A stretch of DNA of 64,000 nt from contig CAWKND010000012.1 of the NCBI GenBank assembly GCA_963850915.1, forward strand, positions 1-64,000, given 5' to 3'. Origin of the DNA: CAVTWH01 sp963850915. GTDB lineage: Bacteria; Actinomycetota; Actinomycetes; Mycobacteriales; Micromonosporaceae. The notes beneath the pieces were generated by a model, which saw only the letters and a program-made list of their open reading frames with translations, searched no databases and had not been told where the DNA came from. Shown one piece after another: positions 17,528-26,042 of this stretch. Each line of letters starts with the position of its first letter. Positions within the stretch are counted from its first letter, which is position 1. A program made the position numbers and the translations under genes.

Positions 17528-18148
17528 CTACCGCTCCCGGACCGTGTAGGTCAGGTGGGTCACCCGCTGCGTCGGCTCCGCGCGGACCGGCTCCAGGGCT
17601 ACCCGGCCCGCGTCCACGCCGTCGAACAGGCGGATTCCGGAGCCGAACAGCACGGGTGAGAGCGCGATCGTGAACTCGTCGACCAGGCCGGCGTTCACGT
17701 ACTCCAGGATCGTCGCGCCGCCGCCCGCGATCCGCACGTCCCGATCGCCGGCGGCCTCGCGGGCCTGGTCGAGCGCGGCCTCGATGCCGTCGTTGACGAA
17801 GTGGAAGGTGGTTCCACCCGGCCGCTCCCAGGGGTCACGCTTCTCGTGCGTCACGACGAAGACCGGCGTGTGGAACGGCGCCTCCGCCGGCCACATCTGC
17901 TCGCCGGCGTCGAACATGCGCTTGCCCATCACGCTCGCGCCGGTGCGCTCGAACGTCTCCCGCGCGATGTCGTTGTCGCGCCCCTCCTCGCCACCCTCGC
18001 CGAGCTTCAGGTTCTCCCGGAAGAACCGCAGTGGGAAGATCCACTGCTGCAGCTCCATCCACTGCTGCCCCATCAACTCGCCGAGGGACCCGGGCGCGAT
18101 GAAACCGTCCAGCGACATCGACACGCTGAAGAACACTTTCCCGGCCAT
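17528..18148 (-). CDS. Dihydrofolate reductase-like (RibD C-terminal family) protein
   Basis: 206 residues of the RibD-C/DHFR-like fold: N-terminal strand VFFSVSMSLDGFIAPG, the MGKRMFD turn, and the nucleotide-binding glycine loop RIAGGGATILEYVNAGLVDE. Such proteins are NAD(P)H-dependent reductases of unknown substrate, usually not true folate enzymes. Its start overlaps the stop of the SRPBCC gene (TGATG), placing it third in an ArsR-SRPBCC-reductase operon. Confidence 0.8.
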   Translation of the reverse strand: MAGKVFFSVSMSLDGFIAPGSLGELMGQQWMELQQWIFPLRFFRENLKLGEGGEEGRDNDIARETFERTGASVMGKRMFDAGEQMWPAEAPFHTPVFVVTHEKRDPWERPGGTTFHFVNDGIEAALDQAREAAGDRDVRIAGGGATILEYVNAGLVDEFTIALSPVLFGSGIRLFDGVDAGRVALEPVRAEPTQRVTHLTYTVRER

Positions 18149-18672
18149 CAGTTCTCAGTTCCTTCCCGACGATCTGGTCCCTTGGCAACGATCTGGGTGA
18201 CATAGGCAGCCAGCTTGCTCAGTGCCTGCTGGCCGCCCTCGAGCGCGTGGTACTTCTCGGCCGCCTCGTCGCGCAGCTCCTTGGTGGGGAACACCGTGCG
18301 CATCTCGATCCGGGTCGCCGCCCCGTCGGGCGCGAACGTCAGGACCGACTGGAACGCGTTCGGATCGCCGCGGGACTCACCGTGCAGCAGCGCGATCCCC
18401 GCCGGCGGGACGATCTCGGTCCAGGAGATCCACTCCTGGTAGTCCGTCCCGTCCGGCCCGTGCATCACGAAATCCCACTCGCCGCCGACGCGGAACTCGA
18501 AGGAGCGCGTGGTGGTGGTGAACCCCTCCGGCCCCCACCATCGCGACAGGTGCCGTACCTCGGTGAACGCCTCGAACACCAGCTCCCGCGGGGCGTCGAT
18601 GACCCGGGAGATGACGATCTCGCGGTCGGCCGTCGCTGACTGTGTCGGTGCACCCTGTTGCATCTCGCTCAT
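18148..18672 (-). CDS. SRPBCC (AHSA1-like) domain protein
   Basis: 174 residues with the START-like ligand-binding fold: VISRVIDAPRELVFEAFTEV, then WWGPEGFTTTTRSFEFRVGG and the C-terminal long helix. Genes of this family are very often next to an ArsR regulator, as here (3 bases downstream). Ligand unknown. Confidence 0.85.
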   Translation of the reverse strand: MSEMQQGAPTQSATADREIVISRVIDAPRELVFEAFTEVRHLSRWWGPEGFTTTTRSFEFRVGGEWDFVMHGPDGTDYQEWISWTEIVPPAGIALLHGESRGDPNAFQSVLTFAPDGAATRIEMRTVFPTKELRDEAAEKYHALEGGQQALSKLAAYVTQIVAKGPDRREGTEN

Positions 18673-18675
18673 CAG

Positions 18676-19017
18676 CTACTCCCCCTGCCTTGCCTGCTTC
18701 AGGTCCTGCACGTACGCGTCCAGCCGGTCGAAGCTCTCGTTCCAGAACCGTTCGAACCCGCCGGTCCACTCGTGGACCGGTCGTAGCCCGCGGGCGTCCA
18801 GGCCGTACACGCGCTGCTTGCCTGACTTGCGGTCGCGTACCAGCCCGACCTCGCGGAGCACCCGCAGGTGTTTGGACGCCCCCGGCTGCGTCATCCCCAG
18901 CTCCTGGGCCAACTCGGTCACCGGCCGCTCACCCGCCCGCAGCAGTGCCAGGATCTCCCGGCGCTGCGGCTCCGCGATCGCGTTGAAGACGTCCGACGTC
19001 GTCGCTGCTCGTGCCAT
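18676..19017 (-). CDS. ArsR-family transcriptional regulator
   Basis: 113 residues with a winged helix-turn-helix: VFNAIAEPQRREILALLRAG, PVTELAQELGMTQPGASKHL and LREVGLVRDRKSGKQRVY. It lacks the CxC metal site of ArsR/SmtB sensors, fitting the metal-independent subgroup linked to SRPBCC proteins. ATG 19017 is chosen over ATG 19044 because the latter lies inside the promoter. It probably represses its own operon. Confidence 0.88.
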   Translation of the reverse strand: MARAATTSDVFNAIAEPQRREILALLRAGERPVTELAQELGMTQPGASKHLRVLREVGLVRDRKSGKQRVYGLDARGLRPVHEWTGGFERFWNESFDRLDAYVQDLKQARQGE

Positions 19018-19023
19018 GGCTGG

Positions 19024-19051
19024 ATGATATTCCGTTATCGGCATGCGTCAA
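19024..19051 (-). promoter_or_regulatory. Promoter of the arsR operon, probably leaderless
   Basis: On the minus strand TTGACG (19051-19046), 16 bases, TATCAT (19029-19024), then 6 bases to ATG 19017. This is a good sigma-70-type match and would put the transcript start at or within a base or two of the start codon. Confidence 0.65.
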
Positions 19052-19200
19052 GGCAGGTCTTGTCAGATCCGCTCCGCGGCCGTAATCGCCGCGGCCCGGC
19101 TAGCGGAACCCGCACGTGGCGCGCCCGCCGATCCACCGACACGCAGACGGCACGACGCGGGGCGATTCAGGGGTCCGAGAGAGTCTCAGTGAGACAAACG

Positions 19201-19244
19201 GAAACGGCCCCCGGTCGGCGTTTCCGCTGGCCGGGGGCCGTTTC
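19201..19244 (-). terminator. tRNA-Tyr terminator hairpin
   Basis: Perfect 14-bp stem GAAACGGCCCCCGG (19201-19214) with 19231-19244, 16-base loop, starting 10 bases after the tRNA 3' end on the minus strand. Confidence 0.8.
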
Positions 19245-19253
19245 TACAGCTTG

Positions 19254-19334
19254 TGGCGGGTGAAGGGTTCGAACCTTCGTAGCTTTCGCGGCAGATTTAC
19301 AGTCTGCTCCCATTGACCACTCGGGCAACCCGCC
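19254..19334 (-). tRNA. tRNA-Tyr (GTA)
   Basis: An 81-base class II tRNA with a long variable arm: acceptor GGCGGGT/ACCCGCC-A, D-loop CCCGAGTGGTCAA, anticodon loop CTGTAAAT with anticodon GTA, T-arm GGTTCGAACC. Flanked downstream by a terminator hairpin. Confidence 0.96.
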
Positions 19335-19538
19335 AGGGCTGGCCACCACGCCAGGGCGCGGCGGCGGAAGCAAGAATAACCATTGCCCCCGGGGATCGCG
19401 CAAACGGGTACCGTCGGCGGCGCGGCCAACCACGTGGGAGGCTATCGACCGGACAAACCACGCGAACGGCGGCGCGCCCGACAGCGGGCACCCGAACAGC
19501 AGGCACCCCGAACGGAAAGTACGCGAACAGGAGGCGAC

Positions 19539-20030
19539 GTGGCGGACGCATCGTTCGACATTGTGAGCAAGGTCGACAAGCACGAGCTGGGCAACGCCAT
19601 CGGGCAGGCGGAGAAGGAGCTTGGTACCCGGTTCGACTTCCGGGGTACCAACGCCTCGGTGAAGCTCTCCGGCGACGACGTGATCAACCTGCAGGCCGAC
19701 ACCGAGGACCGGGTCGCCGCCGCGCTGGAAGTACTGAAGGAGAAGCTGGTCAAGCGTGGTATCTCGCTGAAGTCGCTGGATGCCGGCGAGCCGAAGGCTT
19801 CGGGCAAGACGTACAAGATCGATTGCAAGATCATCCAGGGCATCGACTCGGACAAGGCCAAGGTGATCGGCAAGAAGATCCGCGACGAGGGGCCCAAGGG
19901 CGTCCAGGCGCAGATCCAGGGTGACCAGCTGCGGGTGACCGGCAAGAAGCGCGACGACCTGCAGGCCGTGATCGCCCTGCTCAAGGACGGCGACTTCGGC
20001 GTGGCGCTGCAGTTCACCAACTACAAGTGA
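19539..20030 (+). CDS. YajQ-family nucleotide-binding protein
   Basis: 163 residues. It begins at GTG 19539 after ACAGGAGGCGAC and reads MADASFDIVSKVDKHELGNA. Family motifs GTRFDFRGTNASVKLSGDD and SGKTYKIDCKIIQGIDSDKA are intact. YajQ proteins have two ferredoxin-like folds; homologues bind nucleic acid or nucleotides, and a Xanthomonas member binds c-di-GMP. Whether this one does is unknown. The downstream RidA gene overlaps its stop (GTGA). Confidence 0.93.
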   Translation: MADASFDIVSKVDKHELGNAIGQAEKELGTRFDFRGTNASVKLSGDDVINLQADTEDRVAAALEVLKEKLVKRGISLKSLDAGEPKASGKTYKIDCKIIQGIDSDKAKVIGKKIRDEGPKGVQAQIQGDQLRVTGKKRDDLQAVIALLKDGDFGVALQFTNYK

Positions 20031-20434
20031 TCTCCCGGCTCAACCCGGAGACGCTGCACGCCACGCCCGGGTACCACCATGTCACCGTGGTCGAGGCCGG
20101 GCGCACCGCCTACCTCGCCGGCCAGTGCCCGCTGGATGCCAGCGGCGCGCTGGTCGCCGGCGGGCTGGAGGCGCAGGTCGACCAGGTGGCGGCGAACGCC
20201 ATGGCGGCGCTGGCCGCGATCGGCGCCGGGCCGGAGCAGGTCGTCCGTACCGTGATCTACGTGGTGAGCGTCGATCAGCCGGTGCTGTCGGCGGCCTGGC
20301 GGCGGCTGCTCGCCTCGCCACTGGCCCCGGCGTTCAGCACCGCCAGTACCCTGCTCGGCGTCGCCCAGCTGGGCTTCCCCGGCCAGCTGGTCGAGCTCGA
20401 CGTCACCGCTGCGCTGCCCGCCCTCGCTGTTTGA
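20027..20434 (+). CDS. RidA/YjgF-family protein
   Basis: 135 residues of the RidA fold, ending with GFPGQLVELDVTAALP. RidA members remove reactive enamine/imine intermediates from PLP enzymes. The key Arg of active RidA (before TV) may be R75 in QVVRTVIYV, and the catalytic Glu appears as E399-type ELDV near the end, so activity is possible but untested. GTG 20027 overlaps the YajQ stop by four bases, so translation is coupled. Confidence 0.82.
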   Translation: MISRLNPETLHATPGYHHVTVVEAGRTAYLAGQCPLDASGALVAGGLEAQVDQVAANAMAALAAIGAGPEQVVRTVIYVVSVDQPVLSAAWRRLLASPLAPAFSTASTLLGVAQLGFPGQLVELDVTAALPALAV

Positions 20435-20461
20435 CCCGGTTGGCCCATCGGGGTGGGTGGG

Positions 20462-21688
20462 TCAGGCTTCGCTGGGGGTGGGCTGGCCGACCCGGGCCAG
20501 CGCGCCGCCCGGCCAGGCCGCCACCAGGGTGGTACCGGCGACAGCCAGCGCTGCCACCAGGAAGGCCGGGGCGGGGCCGGCGCGGTCGGCGATCACCCCG
20601 GCGAGTGCGCTGCCCAACGCGCCGGCCGCGACCGAGAGCGTGATCATCCAGGTGTACGCCTCGGTACGCATCGCCGCGGGCGCGATCTGACCGACGAGCG
20701 AGTGCTGCACGGTGAGGCCGGGCGCGATCGTGGCGCCGCCCAGTGCCAGTGCCACGCCCAGGGCCAGCGCGTTCGGCATGGCCGCGAAGAGTGCCAGGCT
20801 GACCGCGAGCGCCCCGGCCCAGAACGCGAGCTGACGGGGCAGGGGCGTACTGAAGCGCCGGGTACCGAACCAGATGCCGCCCGTGGCGCTGCCCAGTCCC
20901 CAGAGGGCGAGCAGTACACCGGCGGTACCGGCCGAGTCATGGCCGGCGTACTGGGTGGCGAACGCCGGTACCGCCACGCCGGCCACACCGAAGGCGAGAC
21001 CCAGCCCGGTGGTGCACGCCAGCAGCGCGGGGAACGCGGGCACGGCGAGGGGTCCCAGGCCCCGGGCGCGGACGGTGCTGTGGTGCGGGCGCTGGGTACG
21101 CATCGCCGAGCCGCGAGCGAGCGCCCCGGTACCCACCAGGGTCAACCCGGCCGCCGCCCAGATCGCCGTGGCCGGACCGGCAAGCGCGATACACAGCGCC
21201 ACGCCGAGCGGGCCGAAGACGAAGACGATCTCGAACAGCGAAGTCTCCGCCGCCATCGCGATCGAGCGCAGGTGGCCCCGCCCGGTCGCCGGCTCGGTGA
21301 GGGCATTCCAGGCGCCCCGGATCGCCGCACTCGACGGCGGGTAGCAGGCGCCGGCAAGTGCGGCCACCGTGATCACGACGGGCAGCGCCGAGCCGGCCAG
21401 CAGTACCAGCGCGACCAGTCCGACCGGGTGCAGCACCGCGGTTGCCAGCAGTACCGGCGTCGGGCCGAAGCGGTCCGCCAACCGGCCCACCGCCGGCCCC
21501 GCTACCGCGCCGGCCAGGCCGAACACCGCGCTCACCAGCGCAGCCGGGGCGTACCGCCCGGTGTGCTGCTGGACCAGCAGGAGCAGGGCCAGTGAGGTCA
21601 TCCCGATGCCCAGCCGGCCGATGATGCCGGCGACCAGCAGCCCACGGGCTCCGGGGATGCGCCACACGGCGAGGTACTGGCGGGCCAA
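20462..21688 (-). CDS. MFS transporter
   Basis: 408 residues with about twelve membrane helices in two halves. The loop after helix 2 carries a major-facilitator motif A variant (GRLADRFGP). Most similar in layout to actinobacterial drug-efflux-type MFS proteins; the substrate cannot be read from sequence. It is a lone gene, convergent with ridA, 27 bases apart, with no strong terminator between them. Confidence 0.8.
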   Translation of the reverse strand: MARQYLAVWRIPGARGLLVAGIIGRLGIGMTSLALLLLVQQHTGRYAPAALVSAVFGLAGAVAGPAVGRLADRFGPTPVLLATAVLHPVGLVALVLLAGSALPVVITVAALAGACYPPSSAAIRGAWNALTEPATGRGHLRSIAMAAETSLFEIVFVFGPLGVALCIALAGPATAIWAAAGLTLVGTGALARGSAMRTQRPHHSTVRARGLGPLAVPAFPALLACTTGLGLAFGVAGVAVPAFATQYAGHDSAGTAGVLLALWGLGSATGGIWFGTRRFSTPLPRQLAFWAGALAVSLALFAAMPNALALGVALALGGATIAPGLTVQHSLVGQIAPAAMRTEAYTWMITLSVAAGALGSALAGVIADRAGPAPAFLVAALAVAGTTLVAAWPGGALARVGQPTPSEA

Positions 21689-21814
21689 GGGGGGTCTCCA
21701 ATTTCGGTGCGGCGCGGACGGTGCGCGGTTGTCTGCGGTCGGCTCGCGGATGCCGCCGCACGGCTGGCGACGGCGTTCCGGCGGCCGGGGACGTGGCTGC
21801 CGGTAACGAGCAGA

Positions 21815-21847
21815 AGCGCCCCCGACCCTAACAAGGTCGGGGGCGCT
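21815..21847 (-). terminator. htpX terminator hairpin
   Basis: Perfect 13-bp stem (21815-21827 with 21835-21847), 7-base loop CTAACAA, beginning 12 bases after the htpX stop on the minus strand. Confidence 0.8.
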
Positions 21848-21859
21848 CCGGCTTGTGAC

Positions 21860-22741
21860 TTATCGCCGGTACTGCACCGGGGCCGGGTTGATGGCCATCT
21901 GCTCCAGCCGGGCGATCCGCTCGGCCATCGGCGGGTGGGTGGAGAAGAGCTTCGCGATGCCACCGGGGCGCAGCGGGTTGGCGATCATGAGGTGGGACGA
22001 GGTGGCGAGCTGCCCCTCGGCCGGCAGCGGCAGCGCCTCCACCCCGCGCTCGATCTTGGACAGCGCGCTGGCCAGCGCGAGCGGGTCGTTGGTGAGCTGG
22101 GCACCGGAGGCGTCGGCCTGGTACTCCCGGCTCCGGCTGATCGCCATCTGGATGACCATGGCGGCCAGCGGGCCGAGAATGATCAACATCAGCGCGCCCA
22201 GCGCGCCGCCGCCCTCGTCGTTGTCCGAGCGCCCCATCGGGATGAACCAGGCGAGGTTGGCGAGCATGGTGATGATGCCGCCCAACGCGCCCGCGACCGA
22301 GGAGATCAAGATATCCCGGTTGTACACGTGGGAAAGTTCGTGACCGATGACTCCGCGCAGCTCACGTGGCGTGAGTATGCGGGTGATGCCCTCGGTGACG
22401 CAGACCGCCGCGTGCTGCGGATTGCGTCCGGTGGCGAAGGCGTTGGGCTGCGCCGTCGGGCTCACGTAGAGCCGCGGCATCGGCTGGTTCGCCGACTGGG
22501 ACAGCTCGCGCACCATCTGGTACAGGCCGGGAGCCTGCGCCTCGGTCACCGGCTGGGCGCGCATCGAGCGCAGCGCGATCTTGTCCGAGTAGAAGTAGGA
22601 GACGCCGTTCATCACCAGGGCGATGACGACGGCGATGGCCAGGCCGGTGGTACCGCCGAAGAGGTACCCGACGGCGAGAATGAGTCCGGACAGCAGCCCG
22701 AGGAGTGCGGCGGTCTTCAAACCGTTGTGGTGGCCGTGCAC
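21860..22741 (-). CDS. htpX: Membrane zinc metalloprotease HtpX
   Basis: 293 residues. Two N-terminal membrane helices (about 9-45), the zinc motif HELSH at 134-138, two further hydrophobic segments, and the third ligand in SREYQAD near residue 210. HtpX degrades misfolded membrane proteins. Length is normal. GTG start at 22741. It is downstream of nuoN on the same strand after 165 bases; an htpX gene also lies beside the second nuo cluster in Streptomyces. Confidence 0.93.
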   Translation of the reverse strand: MHGHHNGLKTAALLGLLSGLILAVGYLFGGTTGLAIAVVIALVMNGVSYFYSDKIALRSMRAQPVTEAQAPGLYQMVRELSQSANQPMPRLYVSPTAQPNAFATGRNPQHAAVCVTEGITRILTPRELRGVIGHELSHVYNRDILISSVAGALGGIITMLANLAWFIPMGRSDNDEGGGALGALMLIILGPLAAMVIQMAISRSREYQADASGAQLTNDPLALASALSKIERGVEALPLPAEGQLATSSHLMIANPLRPGGIAKLFSTHPPMAERIARLEQMAINPAPVQYRR

Positions 22742-22906
22742 GTTCTACTCCTTCCAGTAGCGAAGGGTCCAACGCTCCGCGTTCCAATGATCTTCCCAGG
22801 TTGGGCTGTGAACCCGCTGGGAGGTCTCCGGTCCTTCCTGGAAACTCCCTGGTCAGGGGGCTGATCTTCGGTTGCCTGGGCTTTCTCTGCTCGCCCGGCT
22901 TCTCTG

Positions 22907-24442
22907 TTAGGGGCTGACGGCGCTGAGGACGAGTTGGGGTGCGAAGCCCAGGACGACGGCCAGCACGGTGGCCGCGGCGAGTACCACCGCCACCGGCAGG
23001 GGGGCCGACCGCAACCGCGGGGTGTACTCGGCGTACCGGCGCGGCATCTGCCGGGCGGCCAGCAGAACGGCCACCACCCGGGCGTAGTAGGCCAGGCCGA
23101 GTACCGCGTTGAGCACCACGATCAGCGCCAGCCACCACGCGCTGCCCACCAGCAGCGAGCGCACCACGATCACCTTCGCGAACAGCCCGGCCAGTCCCGG
23201 CGGGAGCCCGGCCAGCCCGACGAGGGCCAGCGCGAAGGCCCCAGCCACCCAGGGGCGCTGGCGTACCGCCCCGCGATAGTCCTCGATCTCCCCGCCGTCG
23301 GCGCGCCCGCGCAGCGCCACCACGGCTGCGAACGCGGCGAGTTCGAGCAGTACGTAGAAGACCGTGTAGGCGAGTGCGGCGTTCTCCGGGACGGCGCTCA
23401 GGACACTCGACCGCACCGGTGGCGCCCCCGCCCCCGCGACGTCGAGCGTCACTTTGGCGTCCACCAGCGCGTACGCACCCAGCGGAGCGAGGATGTAGCC
23501 GGCCTGCGCGACCGAGGACCAGGCGAGCAGCCGGACCATCCGGTGCTGGCGGAGCGCACCCAGGTTGCCGACCGTCATGGTGAGGATGGCCAGTACCGCG
23601 AGCACCGGCCCGGCCACGTCGAGCTGGCTGTCGAAGAGCCCGTCGAGCACCGTCACGATGGCGATTACGCCGCCGAGCTTGGATGCGGTGGAGAGGTACG
23701 CGGCGATCGGTACCGGCGCGCCGTCGTAGGTCGCGGGCGCCCACGCGTGCAGGGGTACCGCGGCGACCTTGAACGCGAGCCCACCGAGGAGCAGTACCAC
23801 CGCCACCGTGGCCAACGGCTGCAGGCGCTCGGGTACGGACGGGTCGAGGGCGGCGAAGAAGAGCGTGCCGGTGGTGGCGTACCGCAGCCCCGCACCGAGC
23901 AGCGTGATGGCCGTCGCGACCACGCTGACCAGGAAGAAGGTCACCGCACCGGAGGCCGACTCGAGACTGGTGCGGCGTAGCCCGGCGAGCAGGTAGAGCG
24001 GCAGGGTCAGCGTCTCCAGTGCCACGATCAGGGTCAGCAGATCACCGGCCGAGCCGAGTACCACACCGCCGGTCATCGAGCAGGCGAGCAGGAAGCAGTA
24101 CTCCCCCGCCGGCAGGCCGGGGTCGCTGCCTTTGTCGACCGGGCCGAATTGGCCGCCGGAAAGGCCGAGCACACCCAGGGTGAGTACCGCGAAGAGCAGC
24201 GCGACCAGGGCGGAGCGGCTGTCGAACCGGTACGCGCAGCCGGCGTTACCGACGCAGAAAGTCAGCCGGCTGTCCCCGCGCCCGACCAGGATCGCGGCCA
24301 GCGCCGTGGCCAGCGTGCCGAGCATGGTGGCGGCCAGCGTGATCCGGGACCGACCGATCACCAGGTCGACGAGTAGCGCCAGCACCGCTGTTCCGGCCGC
24401 GCAGTAGGCGGGTAGCAGGGCGACCTGGTCGATTCGAGTCAC
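22907..24442 (-). CDS. nuoN: NADH-quinone oxidoreductase subunit N-like
   Basis: 511 residues, about 14 membrane helices, antiporter-like subunit of the complex I membrane arm. The glutamate of helix 5 (LIVALETLTLPLYLLAG) and lysine-bearing helix (FKVAAVPLHAWAPATYDGAP) are present, so the proton path looks intact. Last gene of the nuoC-H-I-J-K-L-M-N operon; starts at GTG 24442, 37 bases after nuoM. Confidence 0.93.
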   Translation of the reverse strand: MTRIDQVALLPAYCAAGTAVLALLVDLVIGRSRITLAATMLGTLATALAAILVGRGDSRLTFCVGNAGCAYRFDSRSALVALLFAVLTLGVLGLSGGQFGPVDKGSDPGLPAGEYCFLLACSMTGGVVLGSAGDLLTLIVALETLTLPLYLLAGLRRTSLESASGAVTFFLVSVVATAITLLGAGLRYATTGTLFFAALDPSVPERLQPLATVAVVLLLGGLAFKVAAVPLHAWAPATYDGAPVPIAAYLSTASKLGGVIAIVTVLDGLFDSQLDVAGPVLAVLAILTMTVGNLGALRQHRMVRLLAWSSVAQAGYILAPLGAYALVDAKVTLDVAGAGAPPVRSSVLSAVPENAALAYTVFYVLLELAAFAAVVALRGRADGGEIEDYRGAVRQRPWVAGAFALALVGLAGLPPGLAGLFAKVIVVRSLLVGSAWWLALIVVLNAVLGLAYYARVVAVLLAARQMPRRYAEYTPRLRSAPLPVAVVLAAATVLAVVLGFAPQLVLSAVSP

Positions 24443-24479
24443 GTCACGGCCCTCACGTCTGGCCCCCTCGTCGAGGCCA

Positions 24480-26042
24480 TCACTTCACGAGACCGAGCAG
24501 CAGTTGGACAGGCGTGTCCGACAGGTGCAGGACCAGGGCGGGTACCAGCCCGAGCGCGAGCGTGAGCAGTACCAACGGTGCCCAGGCGAACACCTCGGCC
24601 GGGGACAGCCGCCCGCGAAGCGTTGCCACGGCGGGCGTCGGCCGGCCGTGGCTCACCCGGCGCAGCATCCGCAGGAAGTACGCGGCGGCAAGGGCCGCAC
24701 CGAGCGCGGCGAGTACGCCGAGCACCGTCCAGAGTGGACCGCCGCGGCGCAGGGCGGCGATCACCGCGAACGCCTCGCCCCAGAACCCGGCGAGCCCGGG
24801 CAGTCCGAGCGACGCGATCGCGGCGAAGCCGAGCAGGCCGGCCAGGCGTGGCTGGGTCTCGCGCAGCCCGCCGAGATCGGCGAATTCCCCGGTGTGGGTG
24901 CGCTCCTTGACCCCGCCGACCAGGAAGAACAGCAGGCCGGTGACGATGCCGTGGGCGATGTTGCCGATCAGGGCGGCCTGGATGCCGATGGTGCTCATGG
25001 TGGCGATGCCGAGTACCACGAAGCCCATGTGGCCGACGCTGGAGTAGGCGATCAGCCGCTTCAACTCGGTCTGTGCCAGGCAGACCAGCCCGCCGACGAG
25101 AATCGCCGCCACGGCCAGCACGCCGAGCACCGGGGAGACCCTGGCGGCGCCGCTGGGCAGCACACCGACGCCGATCCGGAGCAGGCCGTAGGTACCCAGT
25201 TTCAGCAGGATGCCGGCGAGGATCACGGACCCGACCGTCGGCGCCTCGGTGTGCGCGTCGGGCAGCCAGGTGTGCAGCGGCCACAGTGGACTCTTCACCG
25301 CGAAGGCCAGCGCCAGCAGTACGAACGCGACCAGTTGCACGCGTCCGGTCAGCTGCGCGCCGGCCCCGCTGGAGAGCGTCACCAGGTCGGCCGTACCGGC
25401 GCGCACGGTCACCAGCAGCACGCCGACCAGCAGCAGGACCGAGCCGGCGAGGGTGTAGAGGACGAACTTGGTGGCCGCGTGGCGGCGCTCCGGCCCGCCC
25501 CAGAACGCGATCACCGCGTACATCGGCAACAGGACGACCTCGAAGAACACGAAGAACAGCAGCAGATCCAGGGAGAGGAACACCCCGAGCGCACCGACTT
25601 CGATCAACAACAGCGCCGCGAGCAGCAGCCGGCCGCGCCCCTGCGCCGGCTCGACCCACAGGGTGTACCCGCAGCAGAGCAGCGTGAGCAGCGTGGTCAG
25701 GACAACCAGGGGGTACGAGATGCCGTCCACGCCGACGTGGAAGCGCAGATCCAGCGCCGGTACCCACGCCAGGTTCACCTGCTCCCACGGCACGATCCCC
25801 GGGACGCAGTGCGGCGCGGTCCCGTAGCAGAACCAGCCGGCGCCGTTGTGCCGTCCGTACATCAGGACGCTGGCCAGGAAGGCGAGCGCGGCGAAGCCGG
25901 TAGCGACGATCCGGCCGAGCCTGTCGAGTCGTCCAGGAAACAGCGCGGCAGCGATCGCGCCGAGCGCGGGGAGGATGAGGATCGCCAGCAGCAACACCTG
26001 GCCCCACCTCGTCACACTCCCGATCTGCGACACCTCGATCAC
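24480..26042 (-). CDS. nuoM: NADH-quinone oxidoreductase subunit M-like
   Basis: About 520 residues, antiporter-like subunit. It shows FVFFEVVLLPMYAVIAFWGG (helix 5 Glu) and AVKSPLWPLHTWLPDAHTEA (key Lys). I chose GTG 26042, which overlaps the nuoL stop as GTGA; GTG 26033 is also possible. A much longer open frame upstream overlaps nuoL and is not translated sequence of this family. Confidence 0.92.
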   Translation of the reverse strand: MIEVSQIGSVTRWGQVLLLAILILPALGAIAAALFPGRLDRLGRIVATGFAALAFLASVLMYGRHNGAGWFCYGTAPHCVPGIVPWEQVNLAWVPALDLRFHVGVDGISYPLVVLTTLLTLLCCGYTLWVEPAQGRGRLLLAALLLIEVGALGVFLSLDLLLFFVFFEVVLLPMYAVIAFWGGPERRHAATKFVLYTLAGSVLLLVGVLLVTVRAGTADLVTLSSGAGAQLTGRVQLVAFVLLALAFAVKSPLWPLHTWLPDAHTEAPTVGSVILAGILLKLGTYGLLRIGVGVLPSGAARVSPVLGVLAVAAILVGGLVCLAQTELKRLIAYSSVGHMGFVVLGIATMSTIGIQAALIGNIAHGIVTGLLFFLVGGVKERTHTGEFADLGGLRETQPRLAGLLGFAAIASLGLPGLAGFWGEAFAVIAALRRGGPLWTVLGVLAALGAALAAAYFLRMLRRVSHGRPTPAVATLRGRLSPAEVFAWAPLVLLTLALGLVPALVLHLSDTPVQLLLGLVK